Position numbers and translations under genes: made by a program. From Ixodes scapularis (taxonomy: Eukaryota > Arthropoda > Arachnida > Ixodida > Ixodidae), in NCBI RefSeq assembly GCF_016920785.2, contig NW_024609881.1, forward strand, positions 48,826,710 to 48,890,709: a stretch of DNA of 64,000 nucleotides, in the 5' to 3' direction. The notes under the pieces were generated by a model, which saw nothing but the letters and a program-made list of their open reading frames with translations, was not told the DNA's origin and did no database searches. How positions within the stretch are numbered: position 1 is the stretch's first letter; each line of letters starts with the position of its first letter. Positions 1-11,700 of the stretch are shown here, piece after piece.

Positions 1-3000
1 CTGTGAAGAAAATTGACCAGATAAGCAATATTACTCAGAAAATAGATGTCCCATACATATTAACCTGCATCTACCAGCCACTGTACACCACCTCACTACT
101 GATTTGTTATCTTTCTATTGATTTGCCTGAACTGTTCGCACCTGTAGATATTAATGATGATCACGAGGGAATGTTTCTTGTCATATGATGTCATATGCTT
201 AAAGTAAGTGAGGCTTGCGGGCATTTTCAAGGGCTATGGGGCATGCCGATGGTAAACACTCAATGTGAGTTTATGGTAGACGCTAATAATATATACTAGT
301 TTCTGGGTAAGTCGCTATTTTTTATTTGGTGAAGTCTGCAGATGAGTTTTAGTCAGGTTGCCATTATGTGGGAACACAGGGGCCATATTCTGCAATATAT
401 TATATGTTTACATGTGTCTACCCAATCTCATTAGTATGTGTACAACAATGAGCTGTATTCGCGACTCCAACGATCTATAGGGGGCGCCACCACCAAACAA
501 ACATGGCGGCTGGGAACAGGTCGCGTCGGCTCGGCCGGGCCGCCTGAACGGGTAGCGCATTCAATTTAACAGATTTTCTTTTGTTTAATGCCCTATTTTA
601 TAGGTATTTCAACTGCGACGGTTAAGTGTGGCCGGTGCAGATAAACTTGCAGAGCATAGTTTTGTTTTCCCGGTGCTTTTTGTTCTTTTCATGTCAAACT
701 TGTTTCGGAGGTTTCGTTCATTACCGAAACTATGGGCTCCGGAGAGACGGTAATAGACTCTAATCAGTTTTGATCAGGTAAGGAAAGCAGCGATGACTAC
801 AGAATTGTTCCACCGACTGTAATTTTCAACTAACTCGCATCACTCGACCATACGACTTATCTGTCGGCGAAATCGAGCTTTTGTGCGTATTAAGAAACAG
901 CTCCAGTCGTCTGCTCGATCAGCAACACAGGCTGCAGGAAAATTACGAAAATTAAGCAAGCGCTTCTTGAGCCAAGCTTGAGCTTCTTGAGCCCCACTAA
1001 GCAGCTGATACTCGTATTTCAACTCAGGTTTTAGTGACAATCGAAGTCATTTTGACGAATGTGCGGGTTATGCATTATATTACGTACCATGTCCCACTAA
1101 AGGGATATTAGTATATTATTTGGGCTGAAATATGAGCTTACTTGACAAGCTATTAGGTGAACTGCTGAATCAAAGTATATTTGACAGACGGAGAGATACT
1201 ACCTAAACTCAGCCATATGGTTCTAGCCGGCAGCACGGAGATGATTGCGGACAAATTTGAAGAGAGTCTTCATCGGAGATTCACGCAGAACCCCTCTGCA
1301 TTAAACTTGACTTCAAATCCTGAATGGAGAAAGAGAGTATCTTTTATGGCCGGACAACCTGAGCAATGTAGACGAATATTGCTGCTGGCTTCAACGAGGG
1401 TATATTATAAATATTGGAGGCGCAATAGATCATAATGTCGTGACAGCTTCTAACTTTGCGAGACGCGTCCCCCATTTTTTGAAAGCAGACAATATCCCTC
1501 ATTAATCGTATGCAGCGAGGAGGTTTTAGAGAATCAAGTAGATGCGAAATCAGATAAACTTTTTCGGCGTGATCCAGAGGCTTTTTCGGTGAAAAGCTGC
1601 CAAGATGAATAGCCAATGCATCGACCAGCGTGGGTGGCTCAATCTTGACGCTAATCAAACACAGCCAAATTCAAGAAAAGCAGCTATTGAACCTTCCCAT
1701 TCACTTGACTGCAGCATTGGGGTTCCCTCCAGTGAAACACCTCGTCTGTTTTACATACCACTTATCAGTTACCGAGTAGTCGTCACTTTGAATGTCATTC
1801 GAGACAGAGAAGAAATCAAAACGTTTTTCCTTGATTCCTCCCCATCCAAGAAATTGAAAGCACGCGATTGTGTGTTGTGGAGTAAACAGGCTTTCAAGCA
1901 CGTGATAGAAAAAAACAATTTACTGAGGCTTTATCACACTGATGAACACTCAGGCAAACTTGAGAAATATTCAGACCTTCATCAAATTACATTGTTTGCC
2001 ACCGCGTCGACAACACGTGTCCGCGAAAGCCGCCAGAGACGTGGAGAGGCGCAGAGCGACCTGTTCTGGCTGGTTCCCGGTTTTCCCGCTTGGTGCTGTC
2101 CTTTTTGCTAGGGTCGCGAATATGTCAAGGATATGATTTGTCATTGTCTCAGTAAGACTAATGAATCGCTATATTTACCTAAAAATGCTGGATCTCTCGC
2201 ACCTATCGGGACGAACGGCAATGTTAAACTACATGCCAACTACTCCGGCGAGTTTGCCCGTCTCTCGACATGCCCTTTTGAATTAAAGTAGATGATTTCC
2301 ACGAGCCTTTCTTTGAAGAGGGCCTTCTTCATGCAAATAGCTAACCTTGATTATGAGATAACTGGGCCATTTTTGCCGCTTGGTTATCCAGTGTGTTGTA
2401 ACAGGTGTCTCTTAGGGCAATCAAAGTATTTTTGTTTTGATATAGTTTCCAGATTGAAAATGAAATGAAGACAATTAACGCATTGGTTACAAAAAGTTTT
2501 TCTTTTACATGGGCTTCTTGTCTCATGCCTCTGGTTTTCTGGCCACTTGATTAGCTTGGTTTATCTTTTTAGAGGTGATACTTACTTAGTTTTTGTGCTT
2601 TTGTTTTGGGTGTTTTTCAGGCTGACTTTCTTTTTTTTGTTCTCAATAGTGTGTATATATTGCTCCGTTGAGTTCAATGAAAATTTGGTTTCGAGTCAGC
2701 ACTCTGTCCGTGTCCTTTACCCTGTCCGTCGTCCTTTGCGCTGTTTTAACCTTTTAAGTGCTTGCCCAGTTTGGAATTTCTGGATTATCATGTGCAGCTG
2801 GTATTGATTTACCCTGTCATTTTACTGTGCTGTTGATTCTCTTTGCAGGTGCTCTAATGAAGGACTCCCCTTCCTGGGTGCATGGTCGACTTGCATCACA
2901 AGCTGCGTGAAAAGTGTGAAGAACATTTCCTAGGCCCGTGACATGCAGCCTCTTTCATCCAGCGCACTCCTCTAGCGACAAGCCCATGATGACCAGCCAA

Positions 3001-3264
3001 GATGTAGCTTCACTGGAGCTGACAATAAACAATTACGGTAACAATTTTGTATGTTTTATTTGTTATCATGTGCATGAGCGACAGATGGCTGTGGCAGCCG
3101 CTTTACCAATAAGGTGTGTACCTATGCCAGAAATTTACTTTCATGTACAGTGCAACATAATTGTTTACACTCATTTGTTGTTAAAATTACCCTTCTTATG
3201 AACTACATCATTTCTATTCAGGTGTAAATTGCACACAAAACCACATGTTAGGCTGTATGACAAG
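1..3264. other. Unannotated flank, no recognised gene
   Basis: Mostly AT-rich sequence with small open frames only. The largest are plus-strand frames at 1181-1435 (84 codons) and 1605-2111 (168 codons); neither shows a motif I recognise and neither has a convincing exon context. A GC-rich patch near 480-560 could be a promoter-like island, but nothing specific supports that. No terminal inverted repeats were seen. Confidence 0.4.
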
Positions 3265-3716
3265 ACCGGGAACTGTATGATTTTAGCCGTCTAGCCTGGG
3301 GTCTTGCTGGTATCTTGCGGTACTGCTGGTAGTGCACTGGGGATTTGTGCTGGCAGCAGCCCGGGAACTCGCTGGGACAAAACAAGCCCGGGAACTGTAT
3401 GGCTTGAGGCCGCTAGCCTGGGGTCTTGCTGGTATCTTGCCGCGTTACTGGTACTACGCTGGGGATTTGTGCTGGCAGCATCCCGGGAACTGTATGGCTT
3501 GAGGCCGCTAGCCTGGGGTCTTGCTGGTATCTTACCGCGTTACTGGTACTACGCTGGGGATTTGTGCTGGCAGCAGCCCGGGAACTCGCTGGGACAAAAC
3601 AAGTCCGGGGACTGTATGGCTTGAGGCCACTAGCCTGGGGTCTTGCTGGTATCTTACCACGTTACTGGTACTACGCTGGGGATTTGTGCTGGCAGCATCC
3701 CGGGAACTCGCTGGGA
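3265..3716. repeat. Tandem repeat, 122-bp unit with a 95-bp variant
   Basis: The phrase GTCTTGCTGGTATCTT recurs at 3301, 3423, 3518 and 3640, giving spacings of 122, 95 and 122 bp. The short unit lacks about 27 bp that contain the AACTCGCTGGGACAAAAC block. Units are highly similar, so the array looks fairly young. Overlapping open frames of about 100 codons across it share the same peptide in shifted order; they are a by-product of the repeat and are not proposed as genes. Confidence 0.9.
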
Positions 3717-5872
3717 CGCCCAGTGCCGGGCGTCCCAGTCACTGGCCAGTGACTGGCAATCTCACTGGCCCGTTGTCGCCCCGCGGTGCGTTTCCAGCGT
3801 CGCCCCAGTAGGATCTTACCGGCAGACCGGTACCGCCCCAGTCCCAAACCGGCGAGTTGTGCTACTTGGGGTTCTGCGTTCAAATCATCGCCCGGACGCT
3901 CCAAATCTTTGCAAAGGGGATCCAGAAAGCAGGTGCCCGATAAAAACTTCCCGACATAGGAAATATAAAAATACACACCTTTCGTAGCTAACGTCCTTTA
4001 TTTTTTTGCGTTCGAATTTTTTTTTAGCCGATCGTAAAGACGCACGACGGAGTCATTTTCGTCCAATGACAGGACACGGCATATTAGCAATATATAAGCA
4101 CCACCGAAATGCTAGCAAACCTTGAACATACTCTGCATTCCCTTAGATCGTTAGTTGGCTTAGAATCGTTGCTCGTTTTCACATACCTTCCTTGAAACAG
4201 AGGTTTGGGACTGAAATAGAGCGAAGTTTAACATTGTTCAGTGGTAAAGAAAAATGCTCTAACTAAAGCAATTACACCTTCACAATACCAATAAATGTAC
4301 ATACTATCCGGTACAACCGAAATTACAAAAGTTATTCATGTTATTTTCCGGCGAAGAGACAAACTTCACGCGCATTTTCCCATAGGAATACACAGGGAGG
4401 CTGGAAATGTAGACTGCATGCTGTCTGCTTCAATTCGCAACCGGAAGTCCCGTAGACACTAGCGCCAGCTGAGCCTCTAGCGTTTATTGTAATAACTCTA
4501 TGGTCGGCAAGGTTGCACTTGAAATCCAGATCTTGTACGCAGTTCTGCGACTCCTACATCCGGCTGGTGTCATTCGTAAAAAAAGATGTCGTCGCGTAGT
4601 GGTTCCATGGCAAGTTTTACACACAATGAATGCCATTCGGTAGAACGTTGTCGATGTGACAGCGTTCGTCAAGGTAATATTGAGTCACGTGTCACATGCG
4701 AAGTGCATGCGGATTCAAGTCGAATAGGTGCTGTCATCTCGTTTTAAAAATTATAAAGAGAGCCGGTAGTTCACGGCTTCCCACTTTGAAGGATATGAGT
4801 GACACCGTGCAAAATGTTTACACCTTACTAAAAAATGTATTACAGCTATTACTACTCTTCGTTATAATGTGTTCAACTAGATTACTTGATTACGTGATAG
4901 TAAAGTAATTGGCCGTTTCTTCAAAAAAGTAATCGTTACTACTCCGATTACTTCCAAAGTTCAAGACGGCATGTATTTCTACCGTGTTGAAAACGAACCT
5001 TTTCTGCTATCCATTGTATTAGAATGACCGGATTGCACATTACTTATCTTATAAATCCTCGACTACTGGCTAACCGTCCTTTGTTGCAGACTCGGTTCAA
5101 GAATTCCTTGCTAGGAAGGTTGTGGGAAAGAAGGGCACTATCAGGAAGGAGATGGGAAAATAGAAACGCTTACAAGTATTCACAAGAAATCAGAAGACTG
5201 ATTACTCCACGGTAAAGGTAACAAAAGTATTACAATATTAATCGAACAGTCGTCGATTAAAAGTAATCTGATATCTTGTTTTGAGTACTGTACAAATCTG
5301 CAGCGCTACACGTATTCATATTACTCATCTATAAATGACTGGAATTATGTGGCAAGCAGAGCCAAACCATGGCTTAAAAGGATTCCTGAAGTGAGTTCAA
5401 GTACGCCGAAATGTTACGAAGAGAACAGTCAGCATCGAGCCAGTACACTCGAAATCGGCTCATTGAGCACAATTATATTAAGAAGGGAGTATGCATATTG
5501 AATTTTTCCGAACTGTATAATAAGTATGCTGCTTTTCACTAAGGGTTAAAGTTCGAAAATTGCCTATCTCGATAAATGAACGTGCCATTTGTATGAGCGA
5601 GGTTCATAGTAAGTTCCATAGTAAAACAACGGAAATAGATACAATACATTTTGTACCCTTAAACTTGTTATCAAAAGAGCAGAAGAACCGAAACAACCTG
5701 ATCGGTAATCTTTCACTCCAGGCACCTCTGATCTATACATTTCCACTGAAAACATGTATTTCCATTGATATGAGGTAGAGAATATGTAGTGCTGCTCAGT
5801 ACCACGGTCCTCGTCGAGAGTCACAAAGCAATGCAAAATAACATTGTGAGCATACCGAAAGCCTTTAAATAC
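3717..5872. other. Unannotated spacer with possible hAT-like relic
   Basis: No gene recognised. At about 4860-4970 and 5190-5280 there are clusters of GATTAC/AGTAAT-type motifs in both orientations, like the subterminal repeats of hAT elements and like those seen around 44.75-46.05 kb. I could not define termini or a target-site duplication, so this is only a possible MITE remnant. Confidence 0.3.
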
Positions 5873-6045
5873 TGTGGGGGCGCTCGCGCGCCCAAGCGGG
5901 AAGGGGGCCTCGCTATAAGAGTCAAGCGAACTCTGCCCAGCGGCAGTCGCCGCCGGGAAGTGGAGAGGTAATAAACACTTGTCTATTGATCTGGATTCCG
6001 GTTGCCGTACCTCCCTACGGGCAGCAGCAAGGTCAAGCCGCTGCA
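5873..6045 (+). repeat. 5' LTR, 173 bp
   Basis: Starts TGTGGG and ends GCTGCA; contains GGTAATAAACACT with an AATAAA polyadenylation-like signal on the plus strand, which sets the orientation. Same length as the copy at 7080. Confidence 0.9.
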
Positions 6046-6047
6046 TC

Positions 6048-6065
6048 TGGCGCCCAACGTGGGGC
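6048..6065 (+). promoter_or_regulatory. Primer binding site of the LTR element
   Basis: TGGCGCCCAACGTGGGGC lies two bases after the 5' LTR. The TGGCGCC start, complementary to a tRNA 3' CCA end, and the position are what a retroelement minus-strand PBS requires. The tRNA identity cannot be fixed without a tRNA set. Confidence 0.8.
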
Positions 6066-6708
6066 TTCGCGGGAACGGACCCATAATGTCGCAGGCAACA
6101 ATTTGCCATGGTCCTCTGCTCTCTACGCTCTGCATGACACCGAACAAAAGACCGCCGCGTGGTTTCGCTTTCTGGCATACAGTACACGAAAGTGCGTATC
6201 GAAATACGTCCTGTCTCATTCCTGGCCATGTAAGTGTACGGCAAAGTTTTTCGTAGGTTTTCTGACCGGAAGAATGGCCAGCGAGAGCAGAGTCGTGGTA
6301 GTAACGCAGAAACGACTTACGTAGTTTGCGTGGTACCACGATGCGAAAGGGGGTGTCGTCGTCTGGTGAAGGAATGTATCGGAGTAATAAGCCGCGGTCT
6401 CCGAAGACGTAGCAGTCAAACTGCCGGTCACTGTTGGTATCGCCTCGGGCTTGGCCTGCCAGCGTGTTGATCACCCGCAGACAGAAGCCGTCGGTCTGCT
6501 GTGCCGCCCGGAGATCATTCTTGTTCACAAGGGCGCCCCCCAGTGGTCGTCGAAGGTTGTCCGTACTGCGGCGGCTAGCTGCATTTCTTCGGGATCTGCC
6601 GGCGTCGCTGTAGGGACCGGTACGCGTGACAGCGCGTTGGCGACGGTGTTTGTAGAGCCCTTCTTGTACTGGATGGTTTAGTCGTAGCGTTGCAGTGCCA
6701 GCGCCCAT
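6066..6708 (-). pseudogene. Inverted integrase fragment of the LTR element
   Basis: Reading minus from 6708, the translation has the linker after RNase H, then an HHCC zinc-binding region of integrase (YYHDSALAGHSS, then CTVCQKAK) and the start of the DDE core (VACDIMGPFPRSP, first catalytic Asp). It stops there: the reading runs straight into the complement of the PBS and LTR, so the second Asp and Glu of the core are missing. Family: Ty3/gypsy integrase. Its orientation is opposite to the LTRs. It is joined upstream to RNase H sequence with an in-frame stop at about 6680. Confidence 0.85.
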
Positions 6709-6840
6709 CGAGCAAGACGTCCTGCGGGATTCTGGAGTCTTTGTAGCCAGGACAGGGCTTGGTGGTCCGTCTGGATTACGAAGCGGACTCCGTCCAAAAA
6801 CATGTCAAATTGTTTTGAGCGGGAACACAGTGGCGAAGCA
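6680..6840 (-). pseudogene. Inverted RNase H C-terminal fragment
   Basis: Minus-strand translation gives FDMFLDGVRFVIQTDHQALSW and then LQNPAGRLARWALALQRYD, the end of a Ty3/gypsy RNase H domain (the TDHxAL and R-L-A-R-W motifs). A TAA follows at the place where the aromatic residue before the TIQYKKG linker is expected, so the RNase H-integrase reading is broken by one stop. Upstream it joins the left arm of the palindrome at 6841. Confidence 0.8.
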
Positions 6841-6967
6841 TCCAGGTCCGCGTCCTGCGGCACGTGGGTGGCTGGTGCCTGCTCCACCGCGAGCGCGCAA
6901 GACCCGCCCGAGGAGTCGGCGAGCAGCAGGCACCAGCCGCCCACGTGCCGCAGGACGCGGACCTGGA
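6841..6967. repeat. Palindrome inside the rearranged LTR element
   Basis: Arms of 43 bp at 6841-6883 and 6925-6967 are reverse complements with one mismatch, separated by 41 bp. Left arm read minus and right arm read plus encode nearly the same peptide (APATHVPQDADLD versus APAAHVPQDADLD), so the same pol segment is present twice head to head. Confidence 0.9.
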
Positions 6968-7052
6968 CGCAGCACTGAGCTTACACCGCCGACTGCGCCC
7001 GCACTTCCTTCGTGAATCGGACGACGTCATCTTTGAAGACGACGACGCCTAG
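6925..7052 (+). pseudogene. Pol C-terminal tail in the LTR orientation
   Basis: The plus frame continues from the palindrome arm through LSLHRRLRPHFLRESDD to an acidic end (EDDDA) and a stop at 7050-7052, 13 bp before the PPT. Its place just before PPT and LTR fits the 3' end of pol. It is not long enough to assign a domain. Confidence 0.5.
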
Positions 7053-7065
7053 TACGCGCGCACCC

Positions 7066-7079
7066 AGAGGGGGGGAAAG
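7066..7079 (+). promoter_or_regulatory. Polypurine tract
   Basis: AGAGGGGGGGAAAG immediately precedes the right LTR; this is the expected plus-strand priming site. Confidence 0.8.
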
Positions 7080-7252
7080 TGTGGGGGCGCTCGCGCGCCC
7101 AAGCGGGAAGGGGGCCTCGCTATACGAGTCAAGCGAACTCTGCCCAGCGGCAGTCGCCGCCGGGAAGTGGAGAGGTAATAAACACTTGTCTATTGAACTG
7201 GATTCCGGTTGCCGTACCTCCCTACGGGCAGCAGCAAGGTCAAACCGCTGCA
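7080..7252 (+). repeat. 3' LTR, 173 bp
   Basis: Same 173-bp sequence as 5873-6045 with about three substitutions, followed by the ATAC duplication. The high LTR identity implies a recent insertion relative to the other LTR elements here. Confidence 0.9.
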
Positions 7253-7299
7253 ATACTTAGGTTTGACGACTCTGCAACAAGGCATAAAATTGGGCTAGT

Positions 7300-7590
7300 T
7301 GCTGCATTATGAAAACTTGGAAACAACTCAAAATACACGAAGGATATGAACGAGAATTGAACGAACACAACGCTGACTGGCAACTGAAGTTTATTCTCGC
7401 AAGGAACAGAAAGGAAAACATAAAAGAACCAAGATAGATAGAGGGGGGGTTATTATATTTTATATATCTTGCTTCTTTTATGTTTTCCTTTCTATCCTTT
7501 GCAGGAATAACTTCAGTTGCCAGTGAGCGTTGTGTTCGTTCAGTCATCCATCTTGTCCTTCGTGTGTTTTGCTCTGTTATGAAGTTTTCT
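7300..7590. repeat. Imperfect foldback (MITE-like)
   Basis: Two arms of roughly 90-120 bp, about 7310-7436 and 7465-7580, are inverted copies around a short loop with a G7 run. Matching blocks include GAACGAACACAACGCT, GGCAACTGAAGTT and AGAAAGGAAAACATAAAAGAA on the left with their complements on the right. No target duplication was identified. It lies just upstream of the TRAF-like pseudogene. Confidence 0.75.
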
Positions 7591-7786
7591 TGACGGCTCT
7601 CCAGATTTAATTCGCTGCCGTTAACTTGTTCTAGCATAAATAGTGATACCACCTCACTTGTGCTTTCATGCAACAACCTTAACAAACTCGTGTTTTCGGC
7701 GCTTTCTTTCCTAAGGTGGCCTGCTGGAACAATCCCAATAGCTGCAGTTTCGTCATTCTGCTGAAGCACTACTTCAGCGTCACAGT

Positions 7787-8563
7787 CTGCTGAAGCACTA
7801 CATCGAGTGCGCTTTCCACGTCGGGTCTTGCCCTAGGTGCTCCTTGTTCATGCTAAGGAGAGAGATTGTGGGACACTCCAAACATGCTCGCCGCGTACCC
7901 ACCGTTGGGCCCGTAGTGGTCACAAACCGTGCCACACGGTGTTACGACGGCATCGAGCAGACGAGCAATGAACTTAAAGAAGCGTTGGGTAAGCTCTCTG
8001 AAGACATTTCCTGTTTACACACCAGCCTCAATCAGTGCCGAGAGGATATCATGGAAGCTGAAAGGAGCTCCGAGAAAGAGCTGGAGGCTCAGCTTTCGAC
8101 GCTTCTTGAACACTTGTCTAGATTGCACATCGGAGGTCCTGCTATTGCAGAGGGCGGACTGAGTGAGGTCGTTAGTGACGCCCACAAAGTAGAGGAGGTG
8201 TGCCAGGCTGGGGGCGCGAACGCGGAAGTCGAATTCCCAATTAACGGCACAAAGGGTGCGCTTTTGCACGTGCCTTCTGGTTTCCAAGGAAAAGAATTCC
8301 ACTAGTACATGAAAGGATTCGCGGCTCTGAGGAAGCAAGCAACGGAAAAAGGAAGGGCGAAATCTGAAAGCCCCCTGCACTACGTGAATGGGTACAACGC
8401 ATTCATCGCGTGCTATCTTGAGCGGGGTCATGGCTACATTACATTTTTCTGCAAGATAAATATCTATCCTGGAACCTACGATTCAAGCCTCGAATGGCCG
8501 TTCAGGAAGACTTTCAGGGTCGGGGTGATTCACGAGACGGACAAACAAAAAAAATTTTTTTGA
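7787..8563 (+). pseudogene. TRAF-like gene fragment (zinc finger, coiled coil, MATH)
   Basis: From 7787 the plus frame reads a TRAF-type zinc-finger remnant (HYIECAFHVGSCPRCS then IVGHSKHA), a heptad-rich region (about 7950-8120, LKEALGKLSEDISCLHTSL), and from 8297 the start of a TRAF/MATH domain (YNAFIACYLERGHGYITFFC, then WPFRKTFRVGVIH). TRAF proteins are adaptors for TNF-receptor/Toll-type signalling. The frame is broken by a TAG at 8303-8305, where a Trp codon is likely in the family, and ends at 8561 inside the MATH domain. The RING and first zinc fingers are missing. No introns are visible, so it may be a processed or decayed single-exon copy. Expansion of such genes in ticks is recalled knowledge, not shown here. 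Confidence 0.7.
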
Positions 8564-8582
8564 AGGGCAAATGCGAGCTTAA

Positions 8583-8770
8583 TGGCCGTATTCTTAAACG
8601 GGCCTCGACTCGACACTCCACCTCGACTCACTAAAGTGGAGGAAAGCAGCTCGCCTCCACTTGTGGAGCCGTCGGGCTTCACAGACGCGCCTCGGCGTTT
8701 CCTCGGCTGAGGAGCTCCTCGAGAACACTTCCTCCACTCGAGGAAACTCGAGGAGACGTGAAAGGCGTCT
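8583..8770. repeat. Left terminal/subterminal region of Harbinger element
   Basis: Terminal inverted repeat followed by many CTCGA, CTCCAC and CTCGAGGA words; the same words recur, inverted, in 16880-17082. Such subterminal repeats are candidate transposase or MYB-protein binding sites. Confidence 0.7.
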
Positions 8771-11700
8771 GGTTACGAGGTTGTAGTAAAAAACGAAGTT
8801 GAAAACAATATTGTGGTGTGAATTATGAACATATTAGTTCATTTTATTTGAAGGGACACATTTTACTAACATTGAATTGGGAGTCTGCAAGATTTCTGCT
8901 TCGCAGCGCGCATGTATAATGCGTTGTGGCCGGTTTTCGGACGAACAGCCACAAGCGTTCTCCAGTGGCGGCCGCTCTCCAGCTTTTGCGTCGTAGAGGC
9001 AGCTGTAGTGTGTGGCTACCGTCGTTCGTCTCTGCGTCTCGCCCGTTCTTCGCCGTCTCACCTCGTCTCACCGCTTACCTGCTTCGCTGACACCGCCTAG
9101 AACGAGCATTTTCACCCTTCCTCTTTCTTCAGAGTCCTACTAGAGTGCCTTGCCTTAAAACGATGTCGTTCAACGAAGGTTACAAGAAGGGGCGAGTGGT
9201 TCCACGAAGGAGTGGAGCTTCTTCGTCGTTCTACTAACAACTCCCCGAAAGAAGCTAAAATTGACGCGTAGAAGAGTCTGCACCAAGTATAAGCGCCAGG
9301 CGCATGTGTGCCCACGAGTGTTGGGACAACGGTAAACCCAAGTGGAAGAAAACAGACTCCGAGAAGAATCAGGGCATCCACGCAACAGGTGTAAAAAAGC
9401 AATTTCTATATTCGGGCAGAATAACGAAACGGGTTCGCAAAATCACATGACAGGACGTGTGTACTAAATAACTCTGCAAGGGACTTTGCTGTGGCCACCT
9501 GCAGCTAGTCAAGCACGTTACTGTCGAGGCCGTAGGTGGGCAGTGACGGTGAAATATATCTTTGGTGATTCTTGTGCCGACATCGACAACTTACTTTGCG
9601 TGTTGTGCTATATCCAAGCGAAAATTACGCTGCGAACATTCTGGTTGCGCCACACTACCTCAGCCTCCGGCCCCTTTCTTGAGATTAGAGAAGCAACCTG
9701 GACGTATAAAGAAAAACGCGACGCACGAAACTGACACTAGTGCACGTAGAAGTTATGCTAAGTAGGAGTTTCGACTATGTCAATTAGACATAGCACTTCA
9801 TCTCCTTGTGTGCTAATCTTTTGAAGAAAAAAAAAATTTGTGCTGGTTTAATTGACTACCAACTTTCATTTCTTAATTGTAACCTCCTAAGAAATGCCAT
9901 TATGGGAACATGAGACGTGCTGGAGTCCAGTTGTTGACAGATGTCTTTTTTCAGGTGTTCATGTTAGTGTGCAACCATTGTCATTTATTTGCGAGGTTAA
10001 CCAGCGCCTTGTACAGGCATGATTAAGCTGGCACAAAATTAATATGGGTAGAAGTATACATTATTGATTTGAAAAGTTGTGTGTATACAATATGACTATT
10101 GTCGATGATCACATTAAGCTACTCCGGTATTTTCCATGCATATCAAGAAACAGCCCAGGTATGACATCACTTGTTTCGCATTTATTTCTTGCAGTTAAGT
10201 GTCGAACAACAAATTGTACCGCATAAGTTGTAGTATGATTTGTTTTTCTTTCTGTGTTGTGCTCTGTAAATCTCAACTCATGGATGCTGTCACAGGATAT
10301 TCTTCGGCCTTTCATTGCAGGAGGGGGCACTGGTGTCGAACCCGCTGAACAATGAGCCCGTCCCTCCATCTTGTGGGGGCACTGGTGTCCCACATGGCAA
10401 CGCAGCTGCCAAGCCCGTACAATAGTGGCAGCGCCCGCGCTGGTTGGCCGGTGCTCTCAATGCTGCGAGCCGCCATTCCCGAAGCCACAGTGAACGAGCA
10501 TGACGACTGGCATGATGCCTGGTAAACGTTTTCGATTGCATTTGCTACGTGCCTATGATGGTTAGTTGCTACTTGATCACACAGCTTCCAATGTTTATTT
10601 ATAAAAAAAATCTCTCTATGCTCTTTCGTTTATTATTTCTATTTTGGCAAACTGTCTCGTAGGAACGCTAAAAACTGTGACAATGAGTCACATTTTCATA
10701 AATGCGACTCGTTAGGGGTGCCACGTAGGAACACAGTAAATTCCTTGGGTCTGGATAATGACAAATTATTGACGAATACACAAAACGTGTGCCCGAGGGC
10801 CAACAGGGTCCGAGATGACAGCGATGTTTCTTTTGACGGTATCACCATTTGGAGTCTGCCCTGCCGCTACTGACAGTATCACGGAAAGGAAAGGGTCAGA
10901 ACAAGGAAGCAAAGCTTTCATGTTTACCAACAGTTGGCATTTAACATTTCTGTAATGAGGTCGTTGTGACAGTTTCTACCAGTTCTCCGGTGTCTTCACC
11001 GTGCCTGTAATACTCGGCGTCAATGTGTTGTGCTTGCCTAGATGCACCTACCTCACCGCTGCTGGACTGGGGTGGCATCATGGAGGTTGCGGTTGCTGCG
11101 CTACCAACCAAGCCCCCGCCTCCTCTACCTTCTCAGCCGCCACGTGTGGTTGTCCGAGTGAAGACAACTAAAGGCCGCACCAACTGGAGGAGCTGCACCT
11201 GCTGCAGGTGGAGCTACGTCAGTGTCAGGTTGTCTATTAACAGACGCAGGCCCAGGTTTTCCATCAGCAGCAGCGTAACAAGCTGGTTCGAGCTTGAGCT
11301 GGTCCAGCTCAACTAATCATGCTGCAACAACTGCTTGTTCTCGGGGCCCAGCCACAACGGTAGGCTGATTTAGTCGATTTGTTTCATCTTCCTCTTTAGT
11401 AATTACAATGTTTTACATTCTCTTTTGTGTTTAAGAATGCTTTATTAAAGTCTGTAACTTGCTTCATTTTATCCCTGACCTGAAGTTGTTACAAGTATTG
11501 ATTGTATCTCGTTCAGTAAAGCCTAGCCTTTTTTTAACTTGTTTCTCGATTGGCTATTTGTAGTGAACATTTTATGCAAAAGGGCAGTTACGTCAGCTTT
11601 AAATCTATTCTTTTATAACTTAAATTATTTTTATTTTTTTACTTTTTTTTCTTACTAATTACATTGTTTGTATGTTTAGACAACGGGAAGTTTGTCAGCC

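Larger units (their letters stand above)
5873..7252 (+). mobile_element. Small Ty3/gypsy-like LTR element with inverted internal pol
   Basis: Two 173-bp LTRs (5873-6045 and 7080-7252) begin TGTGGGGGCG and end CCGCTGCA, with about three differences between them. A PBS follows the left LTR and a G-rich PPT precedes the right one. The element is flanked by ATAC on both sides (5869-5872 and 7253-7256), so it integrated as a unit. The interior is wrong for a normal element: RNase H and integrase sequence runs on the minus strand, opposite to the LTR/PBS/PPT orientation, while a short pol-tail piece next to the right LTR runs plus. The element is 1.38 kb and lacks gag, protease and RT. I infer a rearranged reverse-transcription product that still integrated using helper proteins. 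Confidence 0.85.

Noticed and set aside
3304..3987. Four overlapping plus frames of about 100 codons
   Set aside because: They are the tandem repeat read in shifted frames; the repeat lengths (122, 95) change frame and no motif is present.
5564..6244. 226-codon minus frame as a gene
   Set aside because: It is the LTR and PBS read backwards joined to out-of-frame integrase sequence.
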